From positions 6,380,743 through 6,444,742 of the forward strand of contig CM076962.1 of NCBI GenBank assembly GCA_039566865.1: a stretch of 64,000 nt of DNA. Reading direction: 5' to 3'. The notes beneath the pieces are model-generated. The model made no database searches. It was not told where the DNA came from and saw only the letters and a list, made by a program, of their open reading frames with translations. The position numbers were made by a program, and so were the translations under genes. Shown piece after piece: positions 11,287 to 24,900 of the stretch (positions are counted from its first letter, which is position 1; every line of letters starts with the position of its first letter). The DNA is from Aurelia coerulea. Its lineage: Eukaryota > Cnidaria > Scyphozoa > Semaeostomeae > Ulmaridae.

Positions 11287-13960
11287 CAATTTCTTTAAAT
11301 TTGGTAGTATACGTCTATAGTGCACATCAAAAGATGTGCACTAATTAATACCAACTATCTACATAAATATACAAAAGCAACTTAATTACAATTCAACTCT
11401 TTACATATCTATTTACAAACTCTGCAGGTACATGTATTTGCATTCCATTCTCTGATTTTTCGTTTGAAAGAGAGGACACTGTCACAGCTCTTTACCACAT
11501 CAGGTATGCTATTCGAAAGGTAGCTGCCTCTGTATGTTATAGAATTTGCCCCATAAGTTATCGTTTGGAATCTTGGTATCTGCAGAAGATCCTTATTGCG
11601 AAGGTTGTAATTCGTTTGCTTCCTCTCAAATAATTCCCATATAAATGCAGGGTTTATTTGATGGAGGGACTTGAAAACCTCCATGAGTAATTTTTGAAGA
11701 TTTTGTAAATGGACTGGTTTCTGGCCTGATCTGTCCAGAAGTTCTTTGAAACTTGAACTGAAGTCATTGTACAACCTACGAAGTGCCCTCTTGTGGATTC
11801 TTTTTATCTCTTCATTCACAGTTTTTCCGCAGAACATCCAAATTAGGGGACAGTATCCAAAGTTTGACATGATAAATGAATTGTTAAGGAGCTTGGCCTG
11901 TTAAAAGGTAATGAAATTTGCAACCCTAGAAAAAGCACTTACTTTCCTGCTTGTTTTGGCACAGATAGCCCTAACATGGTTATCGAACTTCAGTTTTTGA
12001 GTCAATATCTATCCCTAATAATTTAACTGTATCTGATGATGGGACAATTTAATTGTTGATCTCCAGACACAGTTTATGTGTATGATGCAATCCAAAGAAC
12101 ATGATTTAGAATTTGGATGGATTTGCCACCATGAAATTAGTTTCAAACCAATCCAATACTATCCCCACATCAAGTTCCAAGAATGCGAGAACTTCAGGTA
12201 AATGCTTACTGGTTGCATATAAAGTGTTGTCGTCTGCAAAATTGCAAACCTTTGAGTTTTTTATAAAGAAGATCATGTCATTTATGAATATGTTAAATAG
12301 AAGCGGTCCTAAGACGGAGCCTTGTGGCACACCTGATGTGACACCGAGGCATGAGCTATAAGTGGAGTTAATTTTGACACACTGTCTTCTCGCCGTTAGG
12401 TAACTGTGCAGCAGTCGTAGACTGTTCATCCCAAAGCCACACGCTTCAAGTTTTGCGATAAGGAGATCATGTGGCAAGCAATCATATGCTTTTGAAAGAT
12501 CCATAAGCACCATGCCTACTATATTTTTATCATCTAGTCCTGCACGACAGTTTTCGACCAGCTTTATCAATGCATGCTGGGTACTGTAGCCTTCTCTGAA
12601 ACCGCAAAGTAGATCTGAAAGACTGGGTCTTATAAAGGGTAACATTTGTGATAGCAAAAGTCTTTCAAAGACTTTTGAGAGTGTTGACAGAACACTGATA
12701 GGTCTAAAGTTCTCTTTTATGTGGGAATCTCCAATTTTGAAAATTGGCGATACATCGGCCTTTTTTAAGTTATCGGGGAAAGTGTTTTTATCTATTGCAT
12801 TGTTGATATGATAAGAGATCTCCTTATAGCAAGACTCTGCAACAACTTTCAGTTTATCCACTGGCACTGTTTTCTTGGCACTGTTTAGTTTATTGATTTC
12901 ATAGAGGACAAGACTTGGATCTATCTGAGAAAACTCAAAAGTGAGATCCCTCATCCTGTCCTTTATCATTAGAATACTCGCATGCGTCCTGTATTTCTCA
13001 ACTGCATCAATTATAGGGTCACCAGTTTCTTCAGTAGGCAGTATATCAACTGACCTAGGTATATTAAGCGTGTTTGTGATATTGGCGAAATAATTATTAA
13101 AACACTGACTTATAGATTGATCATCTACTACTATTTTACCATCCTCGATAAGTGTAATTTCCCTAGGTTCATTTTTTGAGAATAATGGTTTAAAAGTCCT
13201 CCAAAAACTCCTGTTTGTCTCAATTTTACTGGGGTGGAGAGAAGTGTAAAATTCACGCTTTGCGACTTTGTTCATCTTAACAACAAGGTTTCTTTGTTTA
13301 CGATACTGTCGCATAATGGCTTGATCCTTGGTTTTATTTGCTTTATTCTTCCAGTTAGTTCTAAGCATCATTGCTTTTCGTAGAGATTTTGTCATATGGG
13401 GCTTGCTTGTTATTCCCCCTGATAGTCACGCTTTTGAGGGGAGCATGCGTTCCCAGGGTTTCATCAAATAGTGATTCAAACTCTTGGAGATCACATGGAC
13501 ACTTCTCAGCAATGGTACCAGATAAGTCCGCCTCAAAATTTTCTTTAGAAAAATTTCGGTAGTCCCTAAATTGTATTCGTTTCGGGGGTAACTTTTTGTG
13601 TTGCACTTTCAAGATCGTATAAACTAGATGATGGCAATCACTAAAGCCAGTCTCAAAAGACTGACTTTGCATGAAGCAATGCTTCATATTAGTCAACATG
13701 AGGTCAATACACCGTCCTAACCTCGATTTGAAACATGTAGGCGTTTTTAGCAGACTATACATGTTATTGTTCTCAATGTAAGAGGAAAGTATCGGATTAC
13801 TAGTAATCATATTAAAGTCATCTATAACAAGTAACTGTTTTAAGGAATTAGTATAGAAGTACAAAGTAAGCCTCGTCCTGATCAGGAGGTCGATACAACG
13901 GTAGTAACAGCCACTTACGTTTCCTAAAGCTCCCCCAGAACGTTTCATCCCTGGTGACGT
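11287..13960 (-). mobile_element. APE-type non-LTR retrotransposon, 5'-truncated
   Basis: About 2.7 kb on the minus strand: partial endonuclease, RT and a 3' UTR ending in (ATT)n. The 3' UTR shares the phrase TAGTTGGTATTAATTAGTG with the copy at 16800-18020 (there TATAAATTAGTG), so they are one family. Probably CR1/L2/Jockey group; the clade is not settled by eye. Confidence 0.8.
11409..13948 (-). pseudogene. Endonuclease-reverse transcriptase protein of the non-LTR element
   Basis: Three minus-strand frames. 13948-13361 is the C-terminal half of an APE-type endonuclease: VIDDFNMITSN at the GDxN motif (first Gly changed to Asp), CIDLMLTN, and SDCHHLV at the catalytic His. 13395-12106 is a 429-residue RT with FRPISVLS, MDLSKAYDCLPHDLL, SGVPQGSVLGP and the FADD active site. 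11870-11409 is the C-terminal region (FGYCPLIWMFC, KRIHKRALRRLY). Frameshifts lie near 13370 and at 11880-12100. Parts of the RT look undamaged. Confidence 0.85.
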
Positions 13961-14419
13961 TTAACTGGCGTTTCAGTTTTCTGCATGCAGTTTCCTTGTG
14001 CGTTGGCGGGATATACCTATGACAGAGTTAGAAAGCAGGAGACAGTTGTTGTTTGGAAGAGCACAAGACGGACGAAAAAAGAGCAACGAGAGAGAGAGGG
14101 CGCATTCCAAGAAAGTGGCGTACGATAGGCCTAATCTCTGCGACCCAAACCCAATCGATGACGGCATGAATGATGTTGGTGAGCGTATTTTATCCTTGTT
14201 TGTTGGGATTCAAGTTGAAAGAGGACTAAACAACTGATTGACATCAATTTCGTCGTGTTTTTAATGCATTTAATCAATTGAAATATTTTAGGAAACTTGA
14301 AAGATACATCTTAGTTTTTGTGTTTATGGGCCGCACGTCAATTCCACTACAACAAGATCTTTCAGTCCCGGTACCATCTTACTTCCTCTCCTCTGAACGT
14401 TTTCGATTACTTTTATGTC
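13961..14419. other. Unassigned intergenic stretch
   Basis: A 79-codon plus-strand open frame (13998-14237) is present but has no recognisable motif or repeat. I see nothing else here. Confidence 0.4.
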
Positions 14420-16357
14420 CTTTTTGATTACAAAGTCCAACTTTGTAATCTAAGAAGGGGCTCCAGGTCAGTCAGTGAGAAAGAAAGAAAGTCAGAAAGA
14501 AAGTAAGTCCGTCACGCTCGTTAAAGCGATTGATTAACGTTTTACCTCTGCTAATTGCCACTGAAATAAAGAAAGCGCACCGAAAGCGCACACGAGACAG
14601 AAGTTTCCTGCGATCCTATAGCAGTATCTGACGTCGGCTTATTTCATGTTAGACAGATTTGACAGCATAAGATGGATAAATCACCAAAATGTTTACCCTG
14701 ACGCAACAACAAATTTTACCAGAATTGGCACGTTCTTGACTTCATTGGCAGCTTAATTATGTTAAAACAATCGTTTTCTAGAACGATCATATCATTAGCC
14801 ACGTATTGATAGGACCTATTATGCAAATAAGTCAACTTTAGGGCATGATGTAACGGGCCTGCACAGAGGTTAGCATTTACAGCATCACCGAAGGTAGAAG
14901 GACCCCCCTCCTACACAGCCATATAATAGAAAGGTGAAGAATCCCAGCAAAAAATAGCGCCATTGACTGGGGCTTTATTAAAAAAACAATTGAAAAGTTA
15001 TTATATGAGCTGAACACAAACTAAAACACGACGCCCTGGAAGAGCAGCTGCTACTACATAGATTACTGTACATAATTTTGCTTTAACTGTATATAGACTA
15101 TATTAATGTAATTAGGATATTTATTTTCTTATTTAAGTATTGCGTTTGTTAGCTGAAGGGTTTTTGTGTATAAACTAGCCGTTAACGAAGCTAAGTGAAT
15201 GCAGCTCAGAAGAATAGTCTGCCAACGTTAGAGGGGGCGGTTAAAGGGAAGATTCGAGTTAAAGTGAAAATTCCAAAAATTAGGTAACTATCAGTAAGGA
15301 ATCTCAAGTAATCTCATGGCACTATTTTCTGCCATGTATCACATTCTTATCGTTAAAATCCGATGTATATTAAAGTGCCCTTCTTATGAAACATAAGATC
15401 CTTTTGGACGATTTCAAAGTCCGTCCTGAGCTAAACAAGCATAAGAATATCTGATTATTGATTTCTTCATAACCCCAAATGATCGTTGATTCTGTTTTTT
15501 GCTACAGTCAGAGAGATGAGTGTTGCTGCTAAAGTCACCTTCAATGGAAAATCGAGCGCCTTGTATAAGGACAAGAATCGCCTCAAAGTCAAAGGCAATA
15601 TTTTGGTCTTTATGTCAAACGAGAATGATACGCAAAAATCAAAAGTCATTACCCCTAGTTTGCTTATAGTTCGTGCACGAAACTATTGGTGAATCTGTGT
15701 CAAATGAGATGTCATGTGAGATTTACGATAACGCAAAATTACTTATGCAGAACCCTACAGAACGTTTCAATTGTTGCTATTCGCGGGCATCTAATTTGAG
15801 ACAAGCAGTCACGAAGATAACCTCTGTGCAGAATGATATGCATGAAGATGTTTTGGTTCAGTGTGATCTCGTGCCTTCCCCCAGTCAATGGCGCCATTGT
15901 TGGCTGGGATTCTGCACCTTTCTGTAGCTGTGTAGGAGGGGGATCCTTCTACCTTCGGTGATACTGCAAATGCTAACCTCTGTGCAGGCCGCCGGTTACA
16001 TCATCCTCTAAAGTTGAGTTATTTGCATAATGAGTACTATCAATAAGTGGCTAATGATTCGTTCGTTCTAGAAAACGATTGTTTTGACATAATTAAGCTG
16101 CTAATGAAGTCAAGAAAGTGCCAATTCTGGGTAAATTTGTTGCTGTGCCAGGGTAAACATCATGGTAATTTATCCACTTTATGGTGTCAAATCTGTCTAA
16201 CATGAAATAAGCCGACGTCAAATGTTACTATCGGATCGCGGGAAACTTCTGTCTTGAGTGCGCTTTATGTGCGCTTTCTTTATTTCAGTGCCAATTAGCA
16301 GAAATAAAACGTTAATCAATTGCTTTAACGAGCGTGACGGAAGTGGGTTACTTACTT

Positions 16358-16404
<47 letters not shown>

Positions 16405-16462
16405 GACTGACTGACATCGAAGCCCCTTCTTAGATTACAAAGTGGACTTTGTAATCAAAAAG
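14420..16462. mobile_element. Large foldback (long inverted repeat) element
   Basis: The left arm 14420-14972 and right arm 15879-16462 are inverted copies of each other over about 550 bp. They start and end with CTTTTTGATTACAAAG / CTTTGTAATCAAAAAG and each holds a GAAA/TTTC run near the tip. The loop carries a fragment of a non-LTR 3' end (14973-15190) and a segment (15380-15885) that recurs inverted at 18290-18800. I find no clear target duplication. Plus-strand frames at 15486-15692 and 15673-15927 do not resemble a transposase. Confidence 0.7.
14973..15190 (+). mobile_element. Solo 3' end of an L2/CR1-like non-LTR element
   Basis: Matches the 3' end of the element at 54187-57151 and the fragment at 49565-49810: CAATTGAAAAGTTATTATA, GAGCTGAACACAA, CCCTGGAAGAGCAGC, then GCTGAAGGGTTTTTGTGT. 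The coding part is limited to the last few codons. Confidence 0.7.
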
Positions 16463-16799
16463 TGCCTTTGAAGTGCCGTGCCCCTTCAAATTGAAGATGC
16501 TGCCTACGTCCCTGAATATCTCTTTTCAATATCCAGAACTATAGACTTCTTTGCTTGATTCAAATCACAATCACAATCACAAATCCTCCAATCACAATAT
16601 TCGTGAAAAAAGTAGCAAAATTGCAGTATTTTGCAAATTTCTTTCTACATACTACTGCAGTTTTATTTGATGTATCTTATCATAATTCTCATGTTTGAAA
16701 GGAAATTGTGCAAATTGCGCAAATTCTTTGAATGGAACTTGTGGAAATCGTTTCAATGGAAACCAGAGAAGATTTTGGCATTGTTTGATTGATAATGAT

Positions 16800-18020
16800 A
16801 ATGATAATAATCTTATTTAAAGTTGGTCTATTTACAATAGTAATATAATCACTAATTTATACCAACTATTTACAAGAACAACTTTAATAGAAAATATACA
16901 AATTTACAATTCTGGCTATTTGCAAATCCGGCAATTACACTTATCGCCAAGCCAGTGCTTGATCACTCTTTTGAAAGCTGCAACTTTTGGAAGTGCTTTT
17001 TATCTGGTCACTAAGGGTGTTCCAAAGGAGGCTTCCTCTAAAGGATAATGACTCTATTCCAAATTTTGTTGTTCGTGTTTTTGGCAATCGACATAAATTT
17101 TTTGTTCGTAGGTCGTATTTCACAACCTTTTCATCATGAAATTCCCAAATATATGAGGGGTTCAAGTTGTTCATTGTTTTGTAAATTTCGATCATCAGTT
17201 TCTGGAGATTTTGAACATGTATTTTCACGCTTTCGCTTTTCTCCAGTAACTCATCAAAGGAAGAGTCATAGTCCTTGAAGAGGATCCTTAGTGCACGTTT
17301 GTGTGTGCGGTTTATTTCTTTATTAGCAGCTTTCGTAGAAAAAAGCCAGATCAGCGGGCAATAGTTGAAATTGGACAGTATTACGGCACTACATATCAAC
17401 ATGGCCTGTGGTCTTGAGATATAAGTATTTAGCCTTGAGAAGGCATTTATCTTTCTATTTACCTTGGAGCACAAATTTTGTATATGGGCAGTGAAAGTCA
17501 ACGCGTTGTCAATCTCCATGCCCAACAATTTAACCTTATTCGTAGTTAGTATTTTGTTATCATTGATATTGAGACGCAAGGTATTTTTTTCTTTCAATCC
17601 AAGAAACATCACTTGAAATTTGCCAGGGTTTGCTACCATTCCGTTTTCAAAAAACCATTCTATAAGTGCGCTAAGGTCATTTTCCAGCCTTGGGACAATT
17701 TCGTCCAGACTACAGCCACACGCATAGAGTGTGGTATCATCTGCAAAATTGCACAAGTCTGAGTCTAATTTTAAGAGAAAGATGTCACTGATGAATATAT
17801 TAAATAATACTGGTCCCAAAACAGAACCCTGTGGGATTCCCGCTCTAACGATTTGTTGTGAGCTCTTTACCGATCCAATTTTAACCCTTTGCATCCTATT
17901 TTTTAGATAGCTATAGATCAAGCACAGGATATTTACACTGAATCCATAGGCCTCCAGCTTAGCAATTAGAAGATCATGAGGCAAGCAGTCAAACGCTTTT
18001 GACAAATCCATCAATATAGA
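16800..18020 (-). pseudogene. 5'-truncated non-LTR retrotransposon, RT region
   Basis: Same family as 11287-13960. The minus-strand frame is open from about 18017 to the stop near 16941 without a frameshift: MDLSKAFDCLPHDLLIAKLE, GIPQGSVLGPVLFNIFISD, the FADD active site (CNFADDTTLYA), NPGKFQVMFLG, then SNFNYCPLIWLF and NRTHKRALRILF. It begins within RT palm motif A, so the endonuclease and fingers are missing. The 35 residues upstream of ILMDLSKAF in the open frame are unrelated flank. The 3' UTR ends in a mixed ATT/ATC tail (16795-16812). Confidence 0.85.
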
Positions 18021-18289
18021 TTTTGAAGCAATTATAACCAGCTGATTGAATTTGAATGTAGCCATAATTGTTTTGGTTGCCAAAGTAACTCTGCAGGTAG
18101 AAATACCTTTCGAATGACGCATTGCAGTTCTTGTGTTTTATCAAATCACAAACAGCTCCTCCGTGTAAATCAGCAATGTTGCTGCGCAGGTTTAGTAGTG
18201 CCACATAACCAGATAATCCACGATGGGCTATTCGTGCTATCTAAATGGTCGCTTCGCTACGCTCGCTGCAATAATTTAAGATGAAAATG

Positions 18290-18800
18290 AAAATGGGGGA
18301 AGGCACGTGATCACACTGAACCAAAACATCGTCATGCATATGATTCTGCACATCTGCGCAGAGGTTATCTTCATGACTGCTTGTCTCAAATTAAATGCCC
18401 GCGAATAGCAACAATTGAAACGTTGTTCAAGGCTCTGCATAAGTAATTTTGCGTTATCGAAAATATCACATGACATCTAATTTGAGACAGATGCACCAAT
18501 AGTTTCGTGCACGAAAGGCCTCAAATATGAAAACTAGGGGTAATGACTTTTGATTTTTTGCCTATCATCCTCATTTGACATACAGGTCAATCTATTGCCT
18601 TTCAGGCGACTCTTGTCCTCATACAAAGCGCTTGATGCTCTATCGAAGGTGACTTTAGCAGCAACACTTATCTCTCTGAATGTAGCTAAAACAGCATCAA
18701 CGATCATTTGGGGTTATGAAGAAATCAATATTCAGATATTCTTATGCTTGCTTAGCTCAGGACGGACTTGTAATCATCCAAAAGGATCTTATGTTTGTAG
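18290..18800 (-). repeat. Inverted copy of the foldback element interior
   Basis: Reverse complement of 15380-15885, about 500 bp, with scattered differences. It shares the translated stretch DNAKLLMQ..ERFNCCYSRA. It ends at about 18800, where a non-LTR fragment begins. Confidence 0.75.
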
Positions 18801-19090
18801 TAAGGGGCCCATACAATGTTGCCGTATTCCAAGTGGCCTCTAACCAAACTTGTGAATAAGGTTTTGAACATTTCCTTGTCTATATAATCAAAGGATTGCC
18901 TGATTATTCCTAAAATACCATTTGCTTTCTTGGACACTCTGCCCCTATGTGATCGAAATTTCAGTTCATTGTCGATGTACACTCCTAAATCTTTCTCACA
19001 TTCCGTTGATACAAGTGCAGCAGGGTGATCTTCCCTTAACATGTTATATTCGTGCATGTACCATGTTAAGTTCAGTTTATTCATCTCAAA
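18800..19090 (-). pseudogene. Non-LTR RT thumb-region fragment
   Basis: About 95 codons on the minus strand: EKDLGVYIDNELKFRSH, VSKKANGILGIIRQSF, FTSLVRGHLEYGNIVWAP. This is the region C-terminal to the RT active site in CR1/L2-type elements. Cut at both ends, with no catalytic residues. Confidence 0.75.
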
Positions 19091-19554
19091 TTCCTTACAT
19101 CAAAAGCACTCTAGTATTAAACAACTTACAACAATAAAAACCTACATATTGAATTAAAGAGACAATAATACACATAAGGTAAGAAAGATACATGACACCA
19201 AAAGAGAATTCTTAAGGAGGAACTCTCTCAGTAGCCAGGCTAAACTAATTGAGGAGGAGGCACCGCTCTTTCAGATGAAATTTTAAGAAACTATGTGCAA
19301 ATGGTAGCTATCAATGATAGTTATGTTCAAACAGGAAGGTTCTATTAGTTTATGAGGAAGAATCTTGACTGATGGTGACCTTTTTATGCCCACAGTAACA
19401 TCATTTTAGCATTTCGCTCCATAGTAACGTGCTGTTCTGAGACCATATTGACTAGTATTTTTCTTAGGTAAAAAAATTCATTCTTGTCAGTGTGTCTTGT
19501 GCCATTATTGAAGAATAGATTCCACAGATTTGAAGAGATTACGAAAACGAACAG
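19091..19554. other. Unassigned stretch
   Basis: AT-rich, with no gene that I can support. The minus-strand open frame here is partly the LTR next door. Confidence 0.4.
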
Positions 19555-19884
19555 TGTGGAAACGTCAATCCACCTGCTGCTAATACCACACCAGTGCAGG
19601 AATAACACAGAGACTAGGCTTGTTCTAAATAGAGGACTGTATCATTCTAACTTCGACAAATCCGTTCTCAACTGACACGTATGGCCGTTCACGGCCCGAG
19701 CTAGCTCAAAAGAGATAGAGTAAACAACTGCACGCTCCTATGACATAGTCGTGCCAAAAACACATACGCAAGCGGTCACATGCATCTACAATGAACCAAT
19801 AAGCGTTTTAATTACGTACTAATTTATCACTTACGCTTAGACATATATCCCAGTAAATTTTCAAAACTACACCGCGCCTCCACA
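19555..19884 (-). mobile_element. Second solo LTR, inverted
   Basis: Reverse complement of 3782-4112, 330 bp, with matching TGTGGA/TCCACA ends. The flanks AACAG (left) and AAGAG (right) fit a 5-bp target duplication with one mutation. Confidence 0.8.
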
Positions 19885-19922
19885 AAGAGAAGGAGAGATT
19901 TTAAGAACAGATTTGTATACAA

Positions 19923-20110
<188 letters not shown>

Positions 20111-20204
20111 AAGTCAAATGTAAGCAATTTGATACAAATTGAAATAAGCAAGACATTTCAAGCATAGCCTGTTAACGAGCAATCACTGGCAAGCAAGCGT
20201 TGGC

Positions 20205-20235
20205 CTGATAACGGGCTCTGCTCGAAAAGCGTGCT
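20205..20235 (+). ncRNA. Hammerhead-like remnant of a Penelope-like terminal repeat
   Basis: CTGATAA CGGGC TCT GCTC GAAAAGCGTGC parallels the PLE1 terminal motif (TTGATAA CGGGC TAA GCTC GAAACGTC). It lacks the ACGT stem III and so is probably dead. It marks an old Penelope-like terminus after the (TCAA)n array. Confidence 0.4.
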
Positions 20236-20488
20236 TATCTCAATTTGCATTAAAGTGCTTATATTTGACTTTATTTACTTGTTAACCCATGCGGCTCTGG
20301 AGAATGATTCTAAAAGAGACAATTCAGTGGCAGGCTAGGGGTCGTATCTGAAATAACATAACATATGTTAAATAAGACATACTGGTAAGTTCTATAACGT
20401 CTTGTGCGAGTAGTTGGGTGTCATTCTCCTCTGCCGCAGCCAGAGGTAGTATTTCTCCTCCGCAGTCGGCGAGAGGTAATAGCAGTAT

Positions 20489-21472
20489 CAGTGGCGGAAA
20501 TTATGGGGGGGGGGTTGGAGTGGCAATTGCCCCCCCCCCCCCAATTCGATAAGATTCGGAAATTTTCTTAAAAGTCGGACATTTCGTAGGTGGTATTGAA
20601 ACTGTAGTGAAGAAACGAGTCACCGTCAAGAAGTGGACGAGTTTTTATATAGAAAGAGCAAACGAAATGCACAAGCTCAAAAAGCATATTCTAAAGTTTT
20701 TATTCACTTTCATGCATTTCATAAACGAGAAGAAAGCTCTTGGGTATGGGTTAGTTAGAGAGTAGCAATATTTCCGCGAGATGTTGGAGCTTTGGGAGAG
20801 GCTTTTCGAAGCCAATGTAAAGGGTGGAGTCGGGGTGGAGTCCTCAAAAATTTTTCTGGACGCGACATTAACACAAACTATCAGCGAATTTTTTAAGTTT
20901 CCATGTTAGGGGCAGGGGCAGGCAAAACCTGAATTGCGAGAAGCATTCTAAGACAAAGGAGAGGTTCTTCACACAGAACTGTTTCGAACTGGTTATTCAT
21001 ATTATCAAATATTCTAATTTGGCACTGGCAAACAATGGATCCAAGAGCTCTCCTAAGCCCAAGTAAACTATCTGATTAACCAATTTCCTTGGGATGCTAC
21101 TCTGAAAAAATGTTACAACATTGTCAAAATCCCAATTCAGTTCTGGCAAGCACAGGGTCATGAAAGGCATTCTAAGCAACAATAGAAAGAGTGTCCTCAA
21201 AAATTCTCCTGGGGGCTTCGCCCCCAGCGTCATCGTAGCTGTTGAGCCTACCGACAGTACGTTCATAATACATTCTTGCCTTTTTCTATCAACTGCTGAA
21301 TATAAATAGTTTTGAAATCTGATATACAATGACCTTAGCACATTCAAGGACCCTATTTATGTCAGGTCTAAATCTTCCAGCGAAATGCCTGAGAACAAAA
21401 GCATTTCCTCCGACTCGGAAAATTTACGGCTTGCCCCCCCCCCCCACTCAAAAAGCTGAATTTCCGCCACTG
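20489..21472. mobile_element. Non-autonomous hAT element (984 bp)
   Basis: The ends CAGTGGCGGAAATT and AATTTCCGCCACTG are inverted repeats typical of hAT transposons, flanked by the 8-bp duplication AGCAGTAT (20481-20488 and 21473-21480), the hAT target length. Each end also has a G or C homopolymer just inside. No transposase is present. Confidence 0.9.
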
Positions 21473-21679
21473 AGCAGTATTTGTGTGGTCCTTGTAGTAG
21501 TTGTCTTAAAACTACAATAACTACGTAGATCAATAACTAAAACAACTGGTTAATATAGGAAGGCTAGTAAGGGGGTATATTAAATCCCTATATCTTAAGG
21601 TGCAAACAAAAAGATGAACACAAGAAAAAGACGACTTGGAGTTCTTCACTCTTTTCTGTTAAACTTCTCTGCTATTCTT

Positions 21680-21709
21680 GACGCGTTTCGACGCTATGGT
21701 CATCGTCAG
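21680..21709 (-). ncRNA. Hammerhead-like motif of PLE2
   Basis: On the minus strand: CTGACGA, one base, a hairpin (GAC / GTC) and GAAACGCGTC. It lies about 250 bp beyond the C-terminal codons, where Penelope-like terminal repeats carry such motifs. Confidence 0.55.
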
Positions 21710-21958
21710 AAGAATGAGTATTTTTACAATGGTATGCCCCTTTTATAGCATTTTTTCAGTCACGTGATTTAGAAGGGGACACGTGGTGCAAAATTGGGGT
21801 CACATGATGCCGAATATGGCGTCATATGAATCCTTGATTGAATGTCAAAGTTACGTTTTATGTATAGAAAATGATAGGTCACAGGGAAACAAAGTATTGC
21901 ATAAATGAGCAAATGGAAACAAATGGCCTATCCATTGGTTTTTTTGAGGAATTTTTAT

Positions 21959-24900
21959 CTAATATTTGTCTGGGTGGATAAGTTTGTTTTTCAAACCTTT
22001 TGGTGTAAGAATCTGCAGCCGCTTAATCCAATTATCTTCATGGGTTTCAAGTAATTTTGTCATATTATCAACATCTTCTCTCTCTATTCGTTCCATTATT
22101 GTGAACCTTGCATCTCTCGCAAAGACGTGATGTTGTTCTTTGAAGTGTTTTTCTACGGGGAGGAGCATGTCGTATTGTGTTGATTTAATTTGTGAGCGAT
22201 AGTTATTTAGTCTGTAGTTGAATGCATGTTACAGCAAACGCAGTCAAGGAGGTATATGACATTCATGCTCCTGCAGTTTGATTTATGAAATATTTTGTAT
22301 GTTTTTCGGGTGATTACACTTGTGAAAGAGTTAGTCTTGATAACGTGATTTCAGCAAAGCCTTTTTTTGGTTTTACAAGGTGAGCAATACTTGGCTATTT
22401 GATTTTTTGCTGTCCACCTTTGGACTTTGCTGTTGGTGATGGTGTTGCTACCGATGATCTCTCGTAGGGTTTTACACCGACGGAACGCGATAATTGGAGG
22501 TTCCGGGAAAAGTGCCTGTATTTTTGGTTTTATATTTAAGATATCCCATCTTTCTCTTAAGATCTTACCTATTTGAGGGAGTGTAGAGTTGAAAGTAGTC
22601 ACAAAGGGGATTCTTTTTGTTTTTTCCTTTGGAGTTTTTTGTAAGGTAATTTCTTTTGGAGTTGTGATAGCTTTGTTAATCTGTTCGTGAAGTATTTCTG
22701 TGTGATATCCACGGCGTATAGAATTATTTTTCATTTGCTCGCAATGGCTTTTTAGTTCACATTCTTTTGTACAAATTCTTCTGAGTCTAAGTGCTTGAGA
22801 ATAAGGAGGAATATTCTTTAGGTGTTTAGGGTGAGCTGACTTGTAGTGAAGATAGTTGGGTGTGTCGGTTGGTTTAATGAAGAGAGTTGTTTGTAGTTGT
22901 CTATTTTCGTCGATGTATATGCGGGTGTCAAGGAAAGGAATTGATGTCATTGATACTTCATAGTCGAACTTTATCGATGGGTGTTTGGTGTTCAGTCTTT
23001 CAGCAAATGTCTTGAATCTTTCTTCATTATCTTTAAATATCATTAGAATGTCATCTATATACCTGCCATTACCTACTTATTTACCAACTTCATTATCTAC
23101 TACATATAGAGTCATTACCGACAGGGTGTCCCGGACGAATTGTTCGACGCTTGATTAAATGTTAAAAAATAACAATAAAATGTACAGGCTCCTGCTTAAG
23201 TAACCCTGTTGCTAAGATTTTGAATTAATTTTAGACGCAAAAATTTTGTGATTCCGCTAAGAATTCACGGAGTTGCGAGCTTCTGAAGTTCAAATTTGTG
23301 CGAAAGCTGAAACCAGACGCCCCTAACTGACTTGTTTTCCAAAAAGACGTCCTAAAATCGAGGTAAAAGGGGACTGTGCAATGTGTTACCTCTCGTCGAT
23401 ATCAGAGCAAACCAAATAGGACTTCCAAAGATATTTCATTCTTGTAACAGTTGCCAAAATTTACTTAAGTCTGCAAGTATTTAAAAACACGAAATGAAAA
23501 CTTAATCAATGAGAGATGGAGTAATTCTAAATTGTGCTGTACAGGATTCCTCCGAGCATCCATAACCTTAATTCAATGTAATAGAAAGCTAGTTGACCGA
23601 AAGTGATTTTCAAATTCCATTTGATTTGCTTTGAATAAACGAGATTCTACTTTCACTAAATATGCAATTTAGGGGCGTCTGGTTTCAGCTTTCGCACAAA
23701 CTTGAAATTCGAACGCTCGTAATTCCGTGAATATTTAGCCGATTTGCTAGTTTCTGGTGTCTAAAATTAATTTAAGATCTCAGCAATATGGTTATGTTAA
23801 CAGGGATTCCATTCATTATTTCGTTATTTTTTTATATTTAATCGAACGTCGAACAATTTTTTTGAGACACCCTGTACTTCAGGGTAAATGAATTTTTCCT
23901 CAAATTCACCCATGTATATTACAGCATAGGAGGGTGCTGCGACCGTGCCCATGGCACAGCCTCTTGTTTGAAGATAACTGTTTCCATTGAAGGTAAAGCA
24001 GTTAAGCGTGAGCACATGTCTCATAGGTCAATAGGAACTCAGTTGCTGGGTCTTTGTTGGCTCTTGTATTTAAGGCATTTTTAAGAGCTGACAAGCCCTC
24101 TTCTTGAGATATGTTTGTGTAAAGGATCTAACATCCATGGTTACGAGTAACGCATTATCGGGTATTCTACCTATATTCTTTATTTTGTGAAGTAGATCTG
24201 TAGTATAACGTATGTAAGATCGTACTTTCTTCGCAAGTGGTTGTATAAAATGATCAACAAATTTTTATAATTTGGTTGTATGACAGTTTGTCGAAGTCAC
24301 AACAGGGCGGCCTGGGTTATTCTTTTTATGAATTTTTGGTAGCAGGTAGAATCTTGCCGGTTGTATATTTTTAGGAACTTTTAAAACATCAATTGCTTCT
24401 GCATCCAATTTTGTCCTGAGAGTGCAATTCGTCTAACGAGTTGTTAATTATTCTAATGTAGCCACGAAACGGGTCAAGTGTTAATTTTTTATAAAACGAC
24501 GTGTTTCCTCATTGGTTGTTGGCTTCTGTGAGGTATTCTTCGATACCCCAAATAACAGTGGCACCTCTTTTGTCGGCTCTCGTAATCAAGATGTCATCTC
24601 TCTCGGATAAGCGCTTTAGTGCATTGCTTTCTCCTTTTGTAAGATTATTTGTGTGGATTGCCTGTTTATCATGGTTTCTTATGTCTTCTAAGACTGCAGA
24701 CTCAAGGGTTTTAATAGTATTGTCTACGTCTTGCGGTGTAAATGAACTGTTCCGTACCTTTAATTTTTGTAGTATAGAAGGATTGTATTCAGAAAATCCG
24801 AAGTGTGCTCTAAGCCTAATACGTCTAAAGAATGCCTTAAGGTCCTTATAAAAAACGGTTGTGTTATATCTAGGGGTCTGGTTCAAAAGTTCAAACCTTT

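Noticed and set aside
13998..14237. 79-codon frame with charged residues
   Set aside because: No motif, no second copy and no splice context; could be chance.
16941..18122. Full 393-codon frame as one RT protein
   Set aside because: The first ~35 residues are unrelated to RT; homology begins at about 18017, so that frame start is flank read-through.
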